DNA of 64,000 bases, taken from positions 4,754,001 to 4,818,000 of the forward strand of contig NZ_CP036267.1 in assembly GCF_007744255.1 (NCBI RefSeq), read 5' to 3'. This stretch comes from Thalassoglobus polymorphus (GTDB lineage Bacteria > Planctomycetota > Planctomycetia > Planctomycetales > Planctomycetaceae). Under the pieces are notes generated by a model. The model was not told the origin of the DNA. It ran no database searches and worked only from the letters and a program-made list of their open reading frames with translations. The translations under genes and the position numbers were made by a program. Below are positions 17,648 to 27,397 of the stretch, piece after piece (position 1 is the stretch's first letter; each line of letters opens with the position of its first letter).

Positions 17648-18550
17648 TTACTTCAAAGCGTAATCTGCCTGCTTGCGAAAACCATGAATTTGAATGGGGG
17701 ATTCGCGGCTGAGTTCCAGCACTGAATATCCACTATTCTCCTCACCGGAACCTTCTACCATCGCAACCAGTGTGCAGTAGTGGATGCCGCCAATTTCTTT
17801 ATGGTCATTCTTGTGGCTATGCCCCTGAAAGACGAGGTCGACTTTCCCAGACTCCTCCAGAAGTTGCCGCACTTCTGGAGCGTTTTTGACGCCGTGATTG
17901 TCACTCACGTCCAACCGTTGATGTGCAAAGACGATCACTCTGTTCCTGGTTTGCTTAAGATCCGCTGCGAGCCATTCCAGCTCTTCCTTGGGAACATTTG
18001 GGTCAGTCCATTTGAAATTCTTGCGTTGATACGGAGTCCCATCACTACGGAAGCAGGAGTCGAGGACAATAAAATGGTACCCACCTTTGTCGAATGAGTA
18101 GTACGACTTTTCTTGCTCCACAGATCCGAGAAACTCCTCCTTGGTCAGCGTGTCGACGCAGTGATTTCCAAGGACATAGTGACGATCTTTGGCGATTTGA
18201 GAGAACTCTTTATTGATAGTCTTCAGGTAACTCAACTCGGTCTCAACAGAATCTGCAGCATCGATGATGTCTCCCAGTTCAACTAAGAAATCGAGAGGCT
18301 GTTTCTGAAACTCCGCGCCAGCTTCACTGAGCTTGTCGAGGCTTTCCCGGTAATGGCGGCTTCCTCTTGGAGATTTGTCGGCGTAGTGCATATCCGTCAC
18401 CAGTCCGACACGTAGCAGCTTCTTTTCATCCGCTCCATAAAGTTTTGCAGTCCCAGCGGCCCCCACTGTTGAGGCTGTCACCAGAAACAACGTTCCATTC
18501 TGGAGAAATGCACGTCGGCCAATTTGAATCTGTGTTGAGTCCGTCGACAT
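17648..18550 (-). CDS. Tat-exported calcineurin-like metallophosphoesterase
   Basis: A protein of about 300 residues with a twin-arginine signal (IGRRAFLQNGTLFLVTAS) followed by the metallophosphoesterase motifs: DMHYAD, ELGDIID, VLGNHC, FAHQRL and GHSHKND. These supply the dinuclear metal ligands. Planctomycete relatives are annotated as alkaline-phosphatase or 3',5'-cyclic-nucleotide phosphodiesterase-like; the substrate is not readable. I choose the ATG at 18550, which leaves 11 residues before the Arg pair. An ATG at 18580 and one at 18607 are in frame, with no better ribosome-binding sites. The protein should work outside the cytoplasmic membrane, folded and with metals loaded before export. 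Confidence 0.87.
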   Translation of the reverse strand: MSTDSTQIQIGRRAFLQNGTLFLVTASTVGAAGTAKLYGADEKKLLRVGLVTDMHYADKSPRGSRHYRESLDKLSEAGAEFQKQPLDFLVELGDIIDAADSVETELSYLKTINKEFSQIAKDRHYVLGNHCVDTLTKEEFLGSVEQEKSYYSFDKGGYHFIVLDSCFRSDGTPYQRKNFKWTDPNVPKEELEWLAADLKQTRNRVIVFAHQRLDVSDNHGVKNAPEVRQLLEESGKVDLVFQGHSHKNDHKEIGGIHYCTLVAMVEGSGEENSGYSVLELSRESPIQIHGFRKQADYALK

Positions 18551-18652
18551 GGGAATACTTTTTAAATTCGAGTTTTTCATGACACTACGCACGCACTCAG
18601 CGTACATGGTGATCAAGGATCTGAGATCTTTTCGCGAATGATGTATTGTTGA

Positions 18653-20119
18653 TCAAAATTCGGTTTGCGTCATCCGTCGTTGGTAAAGTGGAAGATGGCG
18701 ATAATAGACTTCCAATGTCAATATCGATAAGCAAGTCGAATACAATCGCCCACCGCTTCGACTGTGAGGATCACGAGGTGCCCAACTCCCGGCAGCGTGC
18801 CCTGTTTTCACTTGCGTGGTGATGAGTTGCTCCCGCATCACATTGTTCCACTTCTTCCATTTCGGTCCTCCCCAGTGGTGAAGGACCTGTGTCGCATAGT
18901 AATTGAAGTATTGATTGTCGTTCGCCGGCCCCAACCGCTCCAGATACTCCACGCCGACTTTCATCGCAGGCGTACTCGCGTCCCATCCGTAATACATTCG
19001 GCAGAGCAAACCGATACTTGTTGTTGACGCTTTCTTTTCGGGACGCACGTAGCCGTAATAGGCTCCTTCTGCGAGTTGAACGGAATCAAGAAATCGTTCT
19101 GCTCGAACTTTCGCGCGGCCAGGAACCGTCAAGCCAGCCATGCGAGCACTCGTCAGTGCCATCACTTGCCAGCCAACCACAGAGGTATCTCCATCAGGTT
19201 GCTGCAAACGGTATCGCCATCCTCCGTTCTCCGGATGTTGAGCTTCCAGAATGAAGTCTACACACTCTTGAGCCACCTTGCGAAATTTGCGGTCTCGCGT
19301 CAGGCCGTAAACTTCGCACAATAAAATTGTGGCGATCCCCTGCACATACATCCCTGAATTTCCGCTCGAACCGCGCATGTCTCCCCGGACATCGGCCTCC
19401 AGGTATTTCTGATTCAAGAACGCCAGCCCGGATTGAACCTGCTCTTGGTAATCACCCTTTTCGTGAGTATTGCCAGCTCCGACAAAACATAACAGAGCAA
19501 GCGAAGTCGCTCCCACGGTGTTACTGGAGAGCGTCCCAGGGGAAGTGCAGGAGTCCCCACATTCCGGATGAATATGATTGAAGTTCCAGCTTCCATCTTC
19601 ATTCTGATGATTCTTCAGCCACTTGAGCCCGCTGTTGACTGCTGCTTCACTCGTCGCCGTCCCGCCAAACGCTTTCAGCATAATCGAACGGGCTTCCTCA
19701 GTTCGCCCAGAGAGGTCGCCATGTTTTCGGTGGCTGCCGATGTATTCAATCGCTTCCAGTTCCCACTGTAATTCTTCCTGCTCAGTATCCACAGACATTG
19801 GGCTGGGCTGGTGAGAGAGAACATTCGTCGCCAAGTCCATCGACGCCGAATTGTTCGTGCTGCTGTCGATCAACTTGTCGGGAGTCAGCTTGAGATTCTC
19901 GACTGTCTCTAACGCGGGGTTTTCGATGACCTCAGTTCTGACAGTCAAATAGTTAGTAAAATCGTAAGACTCTCCCGGAATGACGATCATCGCCAGCATC
20001 GCCAGCAAAGCAATATGCACCGCCATGCTACAGAATGTGACCCCAAGCGACTCCCGGTGTTGTTCCCACCAGTTTTTTTCGTCGTGATCTGGAGCCTCAT
20101 TCAATTTCGAGTTTGCCAA
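18653..20119 (-). CDS. Membrane-anchored squalene-cyclase-repeat (prenyltransferase-like) protein
   Basis: A 488-residue protein with a cytoplasmic N-terminus of about 26 residues, one transmembrane helix (about 27-48), a linker and then an alpha/alpha barrel of the prenyltransferase/squalene-oxidase repeat type. Repeat-like units are visible, such as GLKWLKNHQNEDGSWNF, GLAFLNQKY and CVDFILEAQHPENGGWRY. The DXDD acid motif of true squalene-hopene cyclases is not seen, so it is unlikely to be a cyclase. Such proteins are common in planctomycetes with unknown role. The start is a TTG supported by GAGGTGA about 7 bases upstream. No gene partner lies next to it on the same strand. Confidence 0.85.
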   Translation of the reverse strand: MANSKLNEAPDHDEKNWWEQHRESLGVTFCSMAVHIALLAMLAMIVIPGESYDFTNYLTVRTEVIENPALETVENLKLTPDKLIDSSTNNSASMDLATNVLSHQPSPMSVDTEQEELQWELEAIEYIGSHRKHGDLSGRTEEARSIMLKAFGGTATSEAAVNSGLKWLKNHQNEDGSWNFNHIHPECGDSCTSPGTLSSNTVGATSLALLCFVGAGNTHEKGDYQEQVQSGLAFLNQKYLEADVRGDMRGSSGNSGMYVQGIATILLCEVYGLTRDRKFRKVAQECVDFILEAQHPENGGWRYRLQQPDGDTSVVGWQVMALTSARMAGLTVPGRAKVRAERFLDSVQLAEGAYYGYVRPEKKASTTSIGLLCRMYYGWDASTPAMKVGVEYLERLGPANDNQYFNYYATQVLHHWGGPKWKKWNNVMREQLITTQVKTGHAAGSWAPRDPHSRSGGRLYSTCLSILTLEVYYRHLPLYQRRMTQTEF

Positions 20120-20593
20120 CGAAAATCACCTCAGTCCAACAGATCGAATTGGAAAATCAGGGAAACATGGATATTCAACTCGTGGATCAGGCGCTGAACA
20201 GCGACACGCAAGAACAAATGTCAACCTATTGATAGAATACGTCAACAGCTCACTCAATTTCAACTAAAATTCTCCAGTGAGAAGCTGACGTATTGTTCAG
20301 AACAGGCGCTTTTGGAATCGACCTCGGGTGGCTAAACTTCGAAACATCACGTAACCCGAATGTTCTCCTTAGGCATCTTTGATTAAGAAGCAAGTGTCCT
20401 GTCACGTGGAAAAACGTGACTCATGACATTAACAGAACTCTTCACGGAGACTGATTTCGTAGACTGAAGAGACGAACCTGTTCGAAAGTGATTCACAGCT
20501 TGGGAGCGGCTCTGCGACCAGCCGGTCTCTCAAGAACTCAGCGTTCCCGTGACCGCCCCCAAAACCGATTCCGTCATCAAAACTGATCCCGAT
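20120..20593. other. Intergenic region between divergent genes
   Basis: About 470 bases upstream of both the cyclase-repeat gene and nadE. It holds a small hairpin (GTCACGT 20401-20407 and ACGTGAC 20414-20420) without a T run. No gene or repeat copy is supported; promoters for both neighbours are expected here. Confidence 0.5.
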
Positions 20594-22261
20594 ATGAAAA
20601 TTGCCATTGCTCAGTTGAACCCTATCATCGGAGACCTGCGGGGAAATACCGAGAAAATCAGACAAGCAGCCATCAACGCCCGCGAACAGGGAGCCGAACT
20701 TCTGGTGACTCCTGAGCTAAGCATTTCAGGGTATCCACCAAAGGATTTATTGCACCGCAACGGTTTCGTTGAGGCTTGTGATGCAGCGGTTCTCGAACTG
20801 ACTGACCTCACGACCGAGACCTTTGGAATCCTGATCGGTCACCCTTCTTTGTGGGACTCAGCTTCTGGCAAGCCATTCAACTCAGCGACCCTTCTCGGCG
20901 ACGGCAAACGGCTCGCGACGATTCACAAAGCCTTGCTGCCCAACTATGACGTTTTCGACGAAGAACGATATTTCGATCCGGGGAAAGATCAGTCACCTGT
21001 TGAGTTTCTCGGGAAGCGATTGGGCATCCATATCTGCGAAGATGCCTGGTTTGGAGAACCTGAAACGTTTTACCATCTCCCCCCGATTGTGCGGAAAGAC
21101 CCCGTTCTGAATCTCGCTGAGCAAGGCGTAGACATCTTCATCAACTTGTCTGCCAGCCCCTTCGAAGCTGGAAAGTTTGCACGTCGACAAGAGATCGTGA
21201 AGCGGCATGTGTCGACGCATCGACGACCAGTCGTTTTCGCAAATCAAATCGGCGGCAATGATGACCTTGTGTTTGACGGCAACAGCTTCGTTCTGAATAC
21301 CGACGGAGAAGTCGTTCAATCATTGGCTGCCTTTGAAGAAGACATGCAGATTGTTGACTTCAACAACCTGCCCTCTCCAATAATGCAGGAGTTTAATCGA
21401 GAACAAGAACTTCTCGACGCGCTGGTACTCGGCCTGGGAGACTACATGAGAAAGTGTGGTTTCACAGATTGCGTTCTCGGTCTTTCTGGCGGAATCGACA
21501 GCGCACTTGCAGCGGCAATCGCTGCCCGAGCGGTCGGCGGAGAACGAGTCCATGCGATTCTGATGCCCAGTCGCCACAGCACGGACCACAGCATTGACGA
21601 CTCGCTAAAGCTCGCCGAGGCTCTCGGGCTCGATACGGAAACGATCCCCATCGATGAGGTCCATCGAGCATATGAAGGACTGCCTGTAGTGGGAGAAGAC
21701 CTGGCGATCAACCCAAGTGGCCTTCCCGATCAAAATCTGCAAGCCCGGATCCGGGGTGCCATCGTCATGACTCGGAGCAACACCCATGGGTGGATTCCGC
21801 TTGCAACCGGAAACAAAAGTGAACTCTCCGTCGGCTATTGCACCCTGTACGGCGATATGTGTGGAGGATTTGCCGCTCTGTGTGATCTCTACAAACAGGA
21901 CGTTTACGAACTTTCTCGCCACATCAATATGATCGAAGGGCGAGAAGTCATTCCGAAGAACATTATCGACAAAGCTCCCAGTGCGGAACTGGCACCAAAC
22001 CAGTTTGATCAGGACAGCCTTCCGCCATACCCGATTCTTGATGCGATCCTGAAAGGGCTGATCGACGAGCAGGCTTCACCCGCTGAGCTCGCCAAAGAAT
22101 TCCCGGAAGAGACAGTCCGCTGGGTCGTTCGACAACTCGACCGCAACGAGTTCAAACGTTGGCAAATCCCGCCGGGAACGAAACTCTCTACGAAAGCCTT
22201 TGGAACCGGTCGACGCATGCCCATGGCATCCCGCAGCTACACCGGATTTGAAGATTTGTGA
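20594..22261 (+). CDS. nadE: Glutamine-hydrolysing NAD+ synthase
   Basis: A 555-residue two-domain enzyme converting deamido-NAD+ to NAD+ with ATP and glutamine. The N-terminal nitrilase-type glutaminase has the triad Glu41 (TPELSISGY), Lys112 (IHKALLPNY) and Cys148 (HICEDAW). The C-terminal ammonia-dependent synthase has the pyrophosphate loop SGGIDS at 298-303, then [18 protein letters not shown] and KAPSAEL. Both halves are intact, so it can use glutamine directly. The start is the ATG at 20594 ([10 protein letters not shown], which aligns with the family N-terminus). A GTG 45 bases upstream opens the same frame but the added residues look non-coding. It stands alone. Confidence 0.95.
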   Translation: MKIAIAQLNPIIGDLRGNTEKIRQAAINAREQGAELLVTPELSISGYPPKDLLHRNGFVEACDAAVLELTDLTTETFGILIGHPSLWDSASGKPFNSATLLGDGKRLATIHKALLPNYDVFDEERYFDPGKDQSPVEFLGKRLGIHICEDAWFGEPETFYHLPPIVRKDPVLNLAEQGVDIFINLSASPFEAGKFARRQEIVKRHVSTHRRPVVFANQIGGNDDLVFDGNSFVLNTDGEVVQSLAAFEEDMQIVDFNNLPSPIMQEFNREQELLDALVLGLGDYMRKCGFTDCVLGLSGGIDSALAAAIAARAVGGERVHAILMPSRHSTDHSIDDSLKLAEALGLDTETIPIDEVHRAYEGLPVVGEDLAINPSGLPDQNLQARIRGAIVMTRSNTHGWIPLATGNKSELSVGYCTLYGDMCGGFAALCDLYKQDVYELSRHINMIEGREVIPKNIIDKAPSAELAPNQFDQDSLPPYPILDAILKGLIDEQASPAELAKEFPEETVRWVVRQLDRNEFKRWQIPPGTKLSTKAFGTGRRMPMASRSYTGFEDL

Positions 22262-22731
22262 TCGAAGTCAATGATTTCCCCGACCAAGATACCGAGATCG
22301 CTCCTCAGTTTTGTCGAAGTTTCACTCAGGACGAACCTTCACCGAACTCGAATTGTCGTGTTCATGTCCATTTTCAATGCCTGCAGGTCGCGTGAAGTTC
22401 ATTTTCACAACTTCATCAACGGCTCACCACGGTATAGAATGTCACGAGCGAGATTGAATTTGCTGGTGAACGTTCTCATTTTACACAACTGTTTATCATA
22501 ACAGGGATTTCCCCTACTGAATCGAATCGGTGAAGCGGAAATCTGATCTGCCATTCTGGACAATTGGTAGGCATTTTTCGTACAAAGAGATATTCGAGTT
22601 TCTCGCAGAAGTCTCAATAAAAAATCCGGAAACCTGCGTCACACAGGCCTTCTCAGTGTATGAGAGGCCAGGTCCATGCTTCCGGGCAACCTCTTACATC
22701 AAACCTTCTGCATGTGTCTGGAAAGTGAATC
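22262..22731. other. Intergenic region upstream of leuC
   Basis: About 470 bases with no supportable gene. A segment at 22650-22675 (TTCTCAGT, then TGAGAGGCCA) resembles the core of the family B element. The stretch presumably carries the leuC promoter. I see no leucine-rich leader peptide or attenuator that would be expected for classical leu operon control. Confidence 0.5.
22650..22675 (+). repeat. Possible remnant of family B element
   Basis: The central hairpin motif of family B (CTCAG and CTGAG-like arms, here TTCTCAGTGTATGAGAG) is preserved and followed by GGCCAGGTCC. The outer parts do not align well with the full 83-bp copies, so this is a weak call. Confidence 0.35.
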
Positions 22732-24150
22732 ATGAGCGACAAACAAAACCTGTTCAACAAAGTCTGGGATCTTCACACCGTTGGGACGTTGCCATCCGGG
22801 CTCGACCAACTCTTTGTTGGACTCCACCTGATTCACGAAGTCACCAGCCCGCAAGCCTTCGAAATGTTGCGTGAACGTGGCCTGAAAGTCCTGGCTCCTG
22901 AGCGGACAGTTGCAACTGTGGACCACATCGTCCCGACCGATGTCCAGTCACGGCCTTTCAATGACATGCTCGCAGAACAGATGATGTCTGCAATTGAGAA
23001 GAACTGTCAGGAATTCGGCGTCACGCTGATGGACCTCAAAGACAGCCGACAGGGAATCGTCCACGCTGTTGGGCCAGAACAAGGGCTCACGCAGCCAGGC
23101 ATGACCATTGCCTGCGGCGACAGTCACACATCAACTCATGGCGCCTTCGGAACAATTGCTTTCGGGATTGGAACGTCACAAGTTGCTTATGTCCTTTCAA
23201 CACAAACCCTCGCCATGAGTCGCCCGAAAGTTCGACGCGTTGTCGTCAACGGCGAATTGGCACCGGGTGTCTTTGCGAAAGATGTGATTCTGTACATCAT
23301 TCGCAAATTGGGCGTCAAAGGCGGAATTGGATACGCCTACGAATTTGCTGGCGAAGTCTTCGACCGAATGACCATGGAAGAACGGATGACCGTTTGCAAC
23401 ATGAGCATCGAAGGGGGAGCCCGCTGCGGATACATCAATCCCGACCAAACTACAGTCGACTACCTCGAAGGTCGCCCGTTTGCTCCACAAGGGGAAGAGT
23501 TTGAAAAAGCAGCTGAGTGGTGGCTCTCATTGGCATCTGGCGAAGATGCGGAATTCGATGACGAAGTCGTCTTCAACGCTGCTGAGATCGAACCAACTGT
23601 GACTTGGGGAATTAACCCCGGTCAGTCTGTCGGGATCAACGAAAACATCCCAGCCGTCTCCGCATTCCCTCAAGAAGAGCAAGTCGGCGTGCAGGAAGCT
23701 CTTGAGTTCATGGAACTCGAAGCTGAACAATCAATGAACGGCGTCAAAATCGATGTCGCCTTCATCGGCTCTTGCACAAACGGTCGAATCTCTGACCTGC
23801 GTGAAGCAGCCACTCTCGTCAAAGGGCACAAAGTTGCCGACGGAGTGAAGGCGTTGGTCGTCCCCGGATCACAGCTCATCGCGAAACAAGCCGAGAAAGA
23901 AGGTCTGGATAAGATCTTTATCGACGCCGGTTTTGAATGGCGTGAAGCGGGTTGCTCGATGTGCCTCGCCATGAACCCTGACAAACTCAAGGGCCGCGAG
24001 ATGTGTGCATCCTCATCAAACCGAAACTTCAAAGGTCGACAGGGAAGCCCAACCGGCAGAACTCTGCTCATGAGTCCCGCCATGGTCGCTGCCGCCGCGA
24101 TCCGCGGTGAAGTCACCGACGTCCGAGAATTCTCAGCCGTCCCGGCTTAG
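22732..24150 (+). CDS. leuC: 3-isopropylmalate dehydratase large subunit
   Basis: A 472-residue aconitase-family subunit. Together with LeuD it isomerises 2-isopropylmalate to 3-isopropylmalate in leucine synthesis. The [4Fe-4S] ligands are in place: IGSCTNGR and [12 protein letters not shown]. Further family signatures are [19 protein letters not shown] and [19 protein letters not shown] near the C-terminus. Length is typical for LeuC. The start is the ATG at 22732. The small subunit leuD normally follows directly, but the next 700 bases hold only repeats and then a DUF3592 gene. leuD must therefore be elsewhere in the genome. Confidence 0.95.
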   Translation: MSDKQNLFNKVWDLHTVGTLPSGLDQLFVGLHLIHEVTSPQAFEMLRERGLKVLAPERTVATVDHIVPTDVQSRPFNDMLAEQMMSAIEKNCQEFGVTLMDLKDSRQGIVHAVGPEQGLTQPGMTIACGDSHTSTHGAFGTIAFGIGTSQVAYVLSTQTLAMSRPKVRRVVVNGELAPGVFAKDVILYIIRKLGVKGGIGYAYEFAGEVFDRMTMEERMTVCNMSIEGGARCGYINPDQTTVDYLEGRPFAPQGEEFEKAAEWWLSLASGEDAEFDDEVVFNAAEIEPTVTWGINPGQSVGINENIPAVSAFPQEEQVGVQEALEFMELEAEQSMNGVKIDVAFIGSCTNGRISDLREAATLVKGHKVADGVKALVVPGSQLIAKQAEKEGLDKIFIDAGFEWREAGCSMCLAMNPDKLKGREMCASSSNRNFKGRQGSPTGRTLLMSPAMVAAAAIRGEVTDVREFSAVPA

Positions 24151-24479
24151 TGAAGTGTGCCCGACCGTGTGTCTGTAGGGGCACTCTAATGACTTCCTGA
24201 CCTGCTTTTCACGAGGCCGGTCGGGAAGGCTCGTATTGGGTTGCACCTTATGCAGCTCCCGAGGTTACAAGCATTCACGCGGGGAACAGTTCGTTCTCCT
24301 GCTTCCCTGAGAGAGTGTTCATCGCAACTGCTTCGAGAGCATGTTCATGGGCGAGTCACCGGGAGCCTAAAATGGGACCGATGTGCTGGATGAAACATGC
24401 TTCTAAGAACCGCTAACAATCCCTCTGGAATCGTAGTGATTCACTGGAATCTCAATTCCACGGGCAGGTTTTGTCAGAG

Positions 24480-24528
24480 CTAAAGCAGTTTGCTGTACCG
24501 TGTGCCCGTGAAGAACGCATTTTTCTAG
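24480..24528 (-). repeat. Family A element, half copy in inverted orientation
   Basis: Reading on the minus strand gives CTAG, then GCGTTCTTCACGGGCACACG, and ends at TGCTTTAG, matching the right half of the full A copies. It stops exactly at the CTAG (24525-24528) where the family B copy begins. The other half of A is not clearly recognisable beyond the B copy and may be decayed. Confidence 0.75.
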
Positions 24529-24607
24529 AAACAGTCCGAAAACCTCTCGAACAGTCGCTTTCCTCAAAGCTTGAGAGAGCAGTTTCAAGTTTCAGGATCA
24601 GTTCTAG
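24525..24607 (+). repeat. Family B element, full copy B1
   Basis: An 83-bp unit with CTAG at each end (24525-24528 and 24604-24607), near-inverted ends (CAGTCC and GGATCAG) and a central hairpin (CTCAAAGCTTGAG). It aligns along its whole length with the copies at 38970-39052 and 62408-62490, all 83 bp long. It lies in the family A half copy at the same internal CTAG used at 38970-39052. Confidence 0.8.
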
Positions 24608-24686
24608 AAAATACTTGCCGTACTTGAATTTTGAAAACTCACATAAAATCTCAGGCACTCATCCAGAATTGCAACTAGAGTTTGGA

Positions 24687-24806
24687 CTAGAGCATCTTTC
24701 GAATTCGTGTTCAGTGTCGATCTTGGCCCCGGTGCTTCACCGAGGGGAGTAAGCGACCACCGAGAATCAGCGAGATTTCTGCAGACCAATCGTGAATTTG
24801 CTCTAG
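24687..24806. repeat. Diverged family A-like unit
   Basis: It starts with CTAGAGCATCTTTCGAATT, identical to the left end of the A copy at 34938, and finishes with TGCTCTAG, the A right end. The 120-bp interior does not align well with other A copies, so this may be a different internal sequence between shared ends, or two end fragments that came together. Confidence 0.6.
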
Positions 24807-24865
24807 AGAGATCTTTGAAGACTGAGTTGTGCAAACCGAGTAAGAGCATAGATGAGGCAAGTTTG

Positions 24866-25495
24866 ATGGGCAAGAAAACGGCAATCTGTTTAGGCGCAGG
24901 TCTATTTTTGATCGGTGCGTTCGGTGTTTTTCTTGCAGTCAACAGCATTGGTGCACCGGCTGTGGTGAAGAAGGATCTCGAAACAAAAGGTGTGATTACG
25001 GACCTGTATGCAGATGTTGTTGAGCATAAGCTGACCGGAGTCGACCTGAGTAAGCACTACCAGTTTGACTATGAATTTGTCGCTGAAGATGGCAAGACCT
25101 ACGGAAAAACAGCCACAATCAGCGAAGCTCAGGCTCAGGGGCTTGCTGTAGGCCAGGAAATCACCGTTCAGTATCATTCGCACCACCCCAGTATTAATGC
25201 TGCGAAGGGGTATGGTGTTTACCTCCCGGTCGATTCATTCGTGGAACATTCTCCGATGTCCCGGATTGTCGTCTGTTCTGTTTTTTGCCTTCTCGGCGCG
25301 ATCCTCCTCTACTCCGGATTCACCTACAAAGAAGATGGGGACCAGGAACAGATCACTGAAGGGGATTTCTTCGAACAGCCTGCTCAACAGCAGCCCGCAC
25401 AGCAACCAGCTGCGGCAAACAGCTCAGAGGTTCCCGACGAGCAGATGGAAAAGCTTGAACGATATCGCCAAGCTTATCTTGCGAATCAAAAGTAA
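24866..25495 (+). CDS. DUF3592-like membrane protein
   Basis: A 209-residue protein with two transmembrane helices (about 5-27 and 134-155), enclosing a roughly 105-residue outer domain. That domain has the DUF3592 pattern: KGVITDLYADVVE, then YQFDYEFVAEDGKTY and GQEITVQYHSHHPSINA. The C-terminal tail is rich in Gln, Pro and Ala (QPAQQQPAQQPAA). The start is the ATG at 24866, with GAGG about 9 bases upstream; the frame extends 53 codons upstream into repeat-derived sequence and is not credible there. Function is unknown. It is isolated, with repeat-rich spacers on both sides. Confidence 0.8.
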   Translation: MGKKTAICLGAGLFLIGAFGVFLAVNSIGAPAVVKKDLETKGVITDLYADVVEHKLTGVDLSKHYQFDYEFVAEDGKTYGKTATISEAQAQGLAVGQEITVQYHSHHPSINAAKGYGVYLPVDSFVEHSPMSRIVVCSVFCLLGAILLYSGFTYKEDGDQEQITEGDFFEQPAQQQPAQQPAAANSSEVPDEQMEKLERYRQAYLANQK

Positions 25496-25953
25496 GGTTC
25501 CCGAAGTCAAATCGCAGCACGAAATGCCAGTCATTGAGGCTTAACCTCTCTGATCCAAGATCAGCTCGCACCCACGCGTGCCGCGTAGAGCACACGTTTC
25601 ATTAATGAAAAGACTGTTCCCTACGAGGCAGAACGTGGTCGCCGATTCGCAATTTCGATTGGGGCAATTTTCTCAAGGTTGTGAATAACGGGTTAATGGA
25701 CCGCATACCGAGTTTCGCTATTTCTCAACAATGAACGAACCTGATAGAGTTCGCTTTTGAACAGGTTCATGCCTTCGATGCCCGTGAAGAAACGGTTCCC
25801 CCCGAAACACGCTGGGCTCCACGAGGCACACGGTAGATCAAACTGATCTAGAGCCCGATTACAGCTGCTGAAACCCCAATTACTGAAACCCAGTTGTCGG
25901 ATCGTTTTGAGCCGTGTTGACTGTGCTGAAGTCTCCCGCAGGCGTGAAATGGA
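25496..25953. other. Intergenic region before the MFS gene
   Basis: About 460 bases without a gene. It contains a partial family A right end (25821-25851). A minus-strand open frame at 25693-26208 lies mostly antisense to the transporter gene and is not credible. Confidence 0.5.
25821..25851 (+). repeat. Family A element, right-end fragment
   Basis: The sequence GGCACACGGTAGATCAAACT ending in GATCTAG matches the right end of the A copy at 34938-35042 (GGCACACGGTAGAACAAACT, then GCTCTAA) with few changes. No left half is recognisable. Confidence 0.6.
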
Positions 25954-27393
25954 TTGAATCGAGTGTGGCCTCTTAAGACTGCGAAACGGAACATCATCGT
26001 CGCCGGTTGCCTGGGAATGTCCTATACGCAATTGACGCTCTCGGCTGCCTCGATCGATTTTGTGCGAGGGCTGGGGGGAACGAGCTTTCATGTCGGCATC
26101 TTGAATTCCCTGCCTGTCATGTTGCTCGGATTTCAGTTTCTGGCAGCCTTTGTCGCTAATCATCTGACCTATCGACGCGGGCTGTGGATGAGCTTGTCTC
26201 TTCTGCAACGCGCCATGATTGTTCCCATTGCTCTTGGCCCGTGGTTATGGCCAGAGATGGGAGACCTGTTCTGGATCTGGATGTTTCTGGGAGCAGTCGC
26301 GATAAATCAGGGACTGCTTCATTTTTGTACACCACTGTGGCTCTCCTGGATGGGAGATTACCTCCCACATGGCGACTTAAACAGCTACTGGGGATACCGG
26401 CATCGCTGGGTTCAATGGTCAGCTGCAGCTTCGCTCCTTGGAGGAGCGTTGTTGATTTCTCGCCCTAGACTTGAGATACGAATCGGTTACCCGATCCTGG
26501 CGACGGTTGCCGGGATTTTGGGCATTGCTGACATCCTGATCTTTCTGAAAGTCGATGAACCGCCGGTCAGCAAGCTACCGCCAACTTCAATGAAAACGAT
26601 TTTCCTTGCTCCGTTTTTACACCAGGGCTTTCGATCGTTTATTGCTTTTATGTGTTTCTGGCACTTCGCAGCGATGATTGGGGCTGCTTTCATCAGCTTG
26701 TATTTGCTTGACTACATCGGAATGAGCCTGTTTCAGGTCTTGTTGCTCTGGACGCTTTCATGGGTCGGCGGAGCACTCACGTCGCGATGGCTTGGACGGC
26801 TGGGGGATCATTTTGGGAATCGACCGCTGCTGATTTTGTGTGTTTGCTTCAAGACGCTCAATATGATCGGATTGTTGCTTGTCCCCAAAGATCCAAGTAT
26901 GGCATTCAATATTTTGGTCCCGATCTTCATGGTCGATGCCGCTCTGAATGCTGGGTTTGCTATCGCGACAAATGGATTCCTCCTTAAAAATTCACCCTCT
27001 GAAAACCGGACGATGTACATTGCTTCGGGAACAGCAATGGCTGGGGTTGTTGGTGGGATCACAGCAATCATGGCGGGAGCGATCCTGACGCAAATGGATG
27101 GTTGGTCGGTGGTAGTGAATGGCTGGACGTTCTCAGAGTACCATCTCTTCTTTTTGGTCAGCCTCGTCTTAAGATTGCTGTCCGTGAAAATGGTGTTGCG
27201 AATTAAAGAGCCGGCTTCACTGGACACGATGCAGGTGGTCACATACCTCATCGGAGTGAGCCCTCTACGCGTTCTCCGATATCCAGCTGGACTGTATCGA
27301 AACTGGTCTTCCTCAGAATTTACCGCGAAGACTTCTCAAGCCGAGAAACCGTCTCAAGTTGATGAAGAAAAAGTCGAAACTGTAGAAACCTGA
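25954..27393 (+). CDS. MFS transporter
   Basis: A 479-residue integral membrane protein with about 11-12 hydrophobic segments, arranged like the major facilitator superfamily. Short charged loops such as YRRG, and SRWLGRLGDHFGNRPLL (the conserved loop between two halves), support this. The C-terminal 40 residues are hydrophilic and rich in Glu and Lys. No substrate can be assigned. The start is uncertain: the frame opens with TTG at 25954, followed by GTG at 25963; no ATG occurs until residue 22 and no strong ribosome-binding site is visible. It ends 4 bases before the convergent pseudouridine synthase stop. Confidence 0.83.
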   Translation: MNRVWPLKTAKRNIIVAGCLGMSYTQLTLSAASIDFVRGLGGTSFHVGILNSLPVMLLGFQFLAAFVANHLTYRRGLWMSLSLLQRAMIVPIALGPWLWPEMGDLFWIWMFLGAVAINQGLLHFCTPLWLSWMGDYLPHGDLNSYWGYRHRWVQWSAAASLLGGALLISRPRLEIRIGYPILATVAGILGIADILIFLKVDEPPVSKLPPTSMKTIFLAPFLHQGFRSFIAFMCFWHFAAMIGAAFISLYLLDYIGMSLFQVLLLWTLSWVGGALTSRWLGRLGDHFGNRPLLILCVCFKTLNMIGLLLVPKDPSMAFNILVPIFMVDAALNAGFAIATNGFLLKNSPSENRTMYIASGTAMAGVVGGITAIMAGAILTQMDGWSVVVNGWTFSEYHLFFLVSLVLRLLSVKMVLRIKEPASLDTMQVVTYLIGVSPLRVLRYPAGLYRNWSSSEFTAKTSQAEKPSQVDEEKVETVET

Positions 27394-27397
27394 TTGC

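Larger units (their letters stand above)
24151..24865. other. Repeat-rich intergenic region after leuC
   Basis: About 715 bases without a gene. It is packed with mobile-element-like sequence: an inverted half copy of family A (24480-24528), a full family B copy (24525-24607) and a diverged A-like unit (24687-24806). The open frames here are accidental. The promoter and ribosome-binding site of the DUF3592 gene lie at the right end. Confidence 0.7.

Noticed and set aside
20401-20420. Short hairpin GTCACGT/ACGTGAC upstream of nadE
   Set aside because: Seven-base stem without a T run; could be an operator but nothing else supports it.
25693-26208. 171-codon minus-strand open frame
   Set aside because: Mostly antisense to the MFS transporter, whose membrane-protein pattern is clear.
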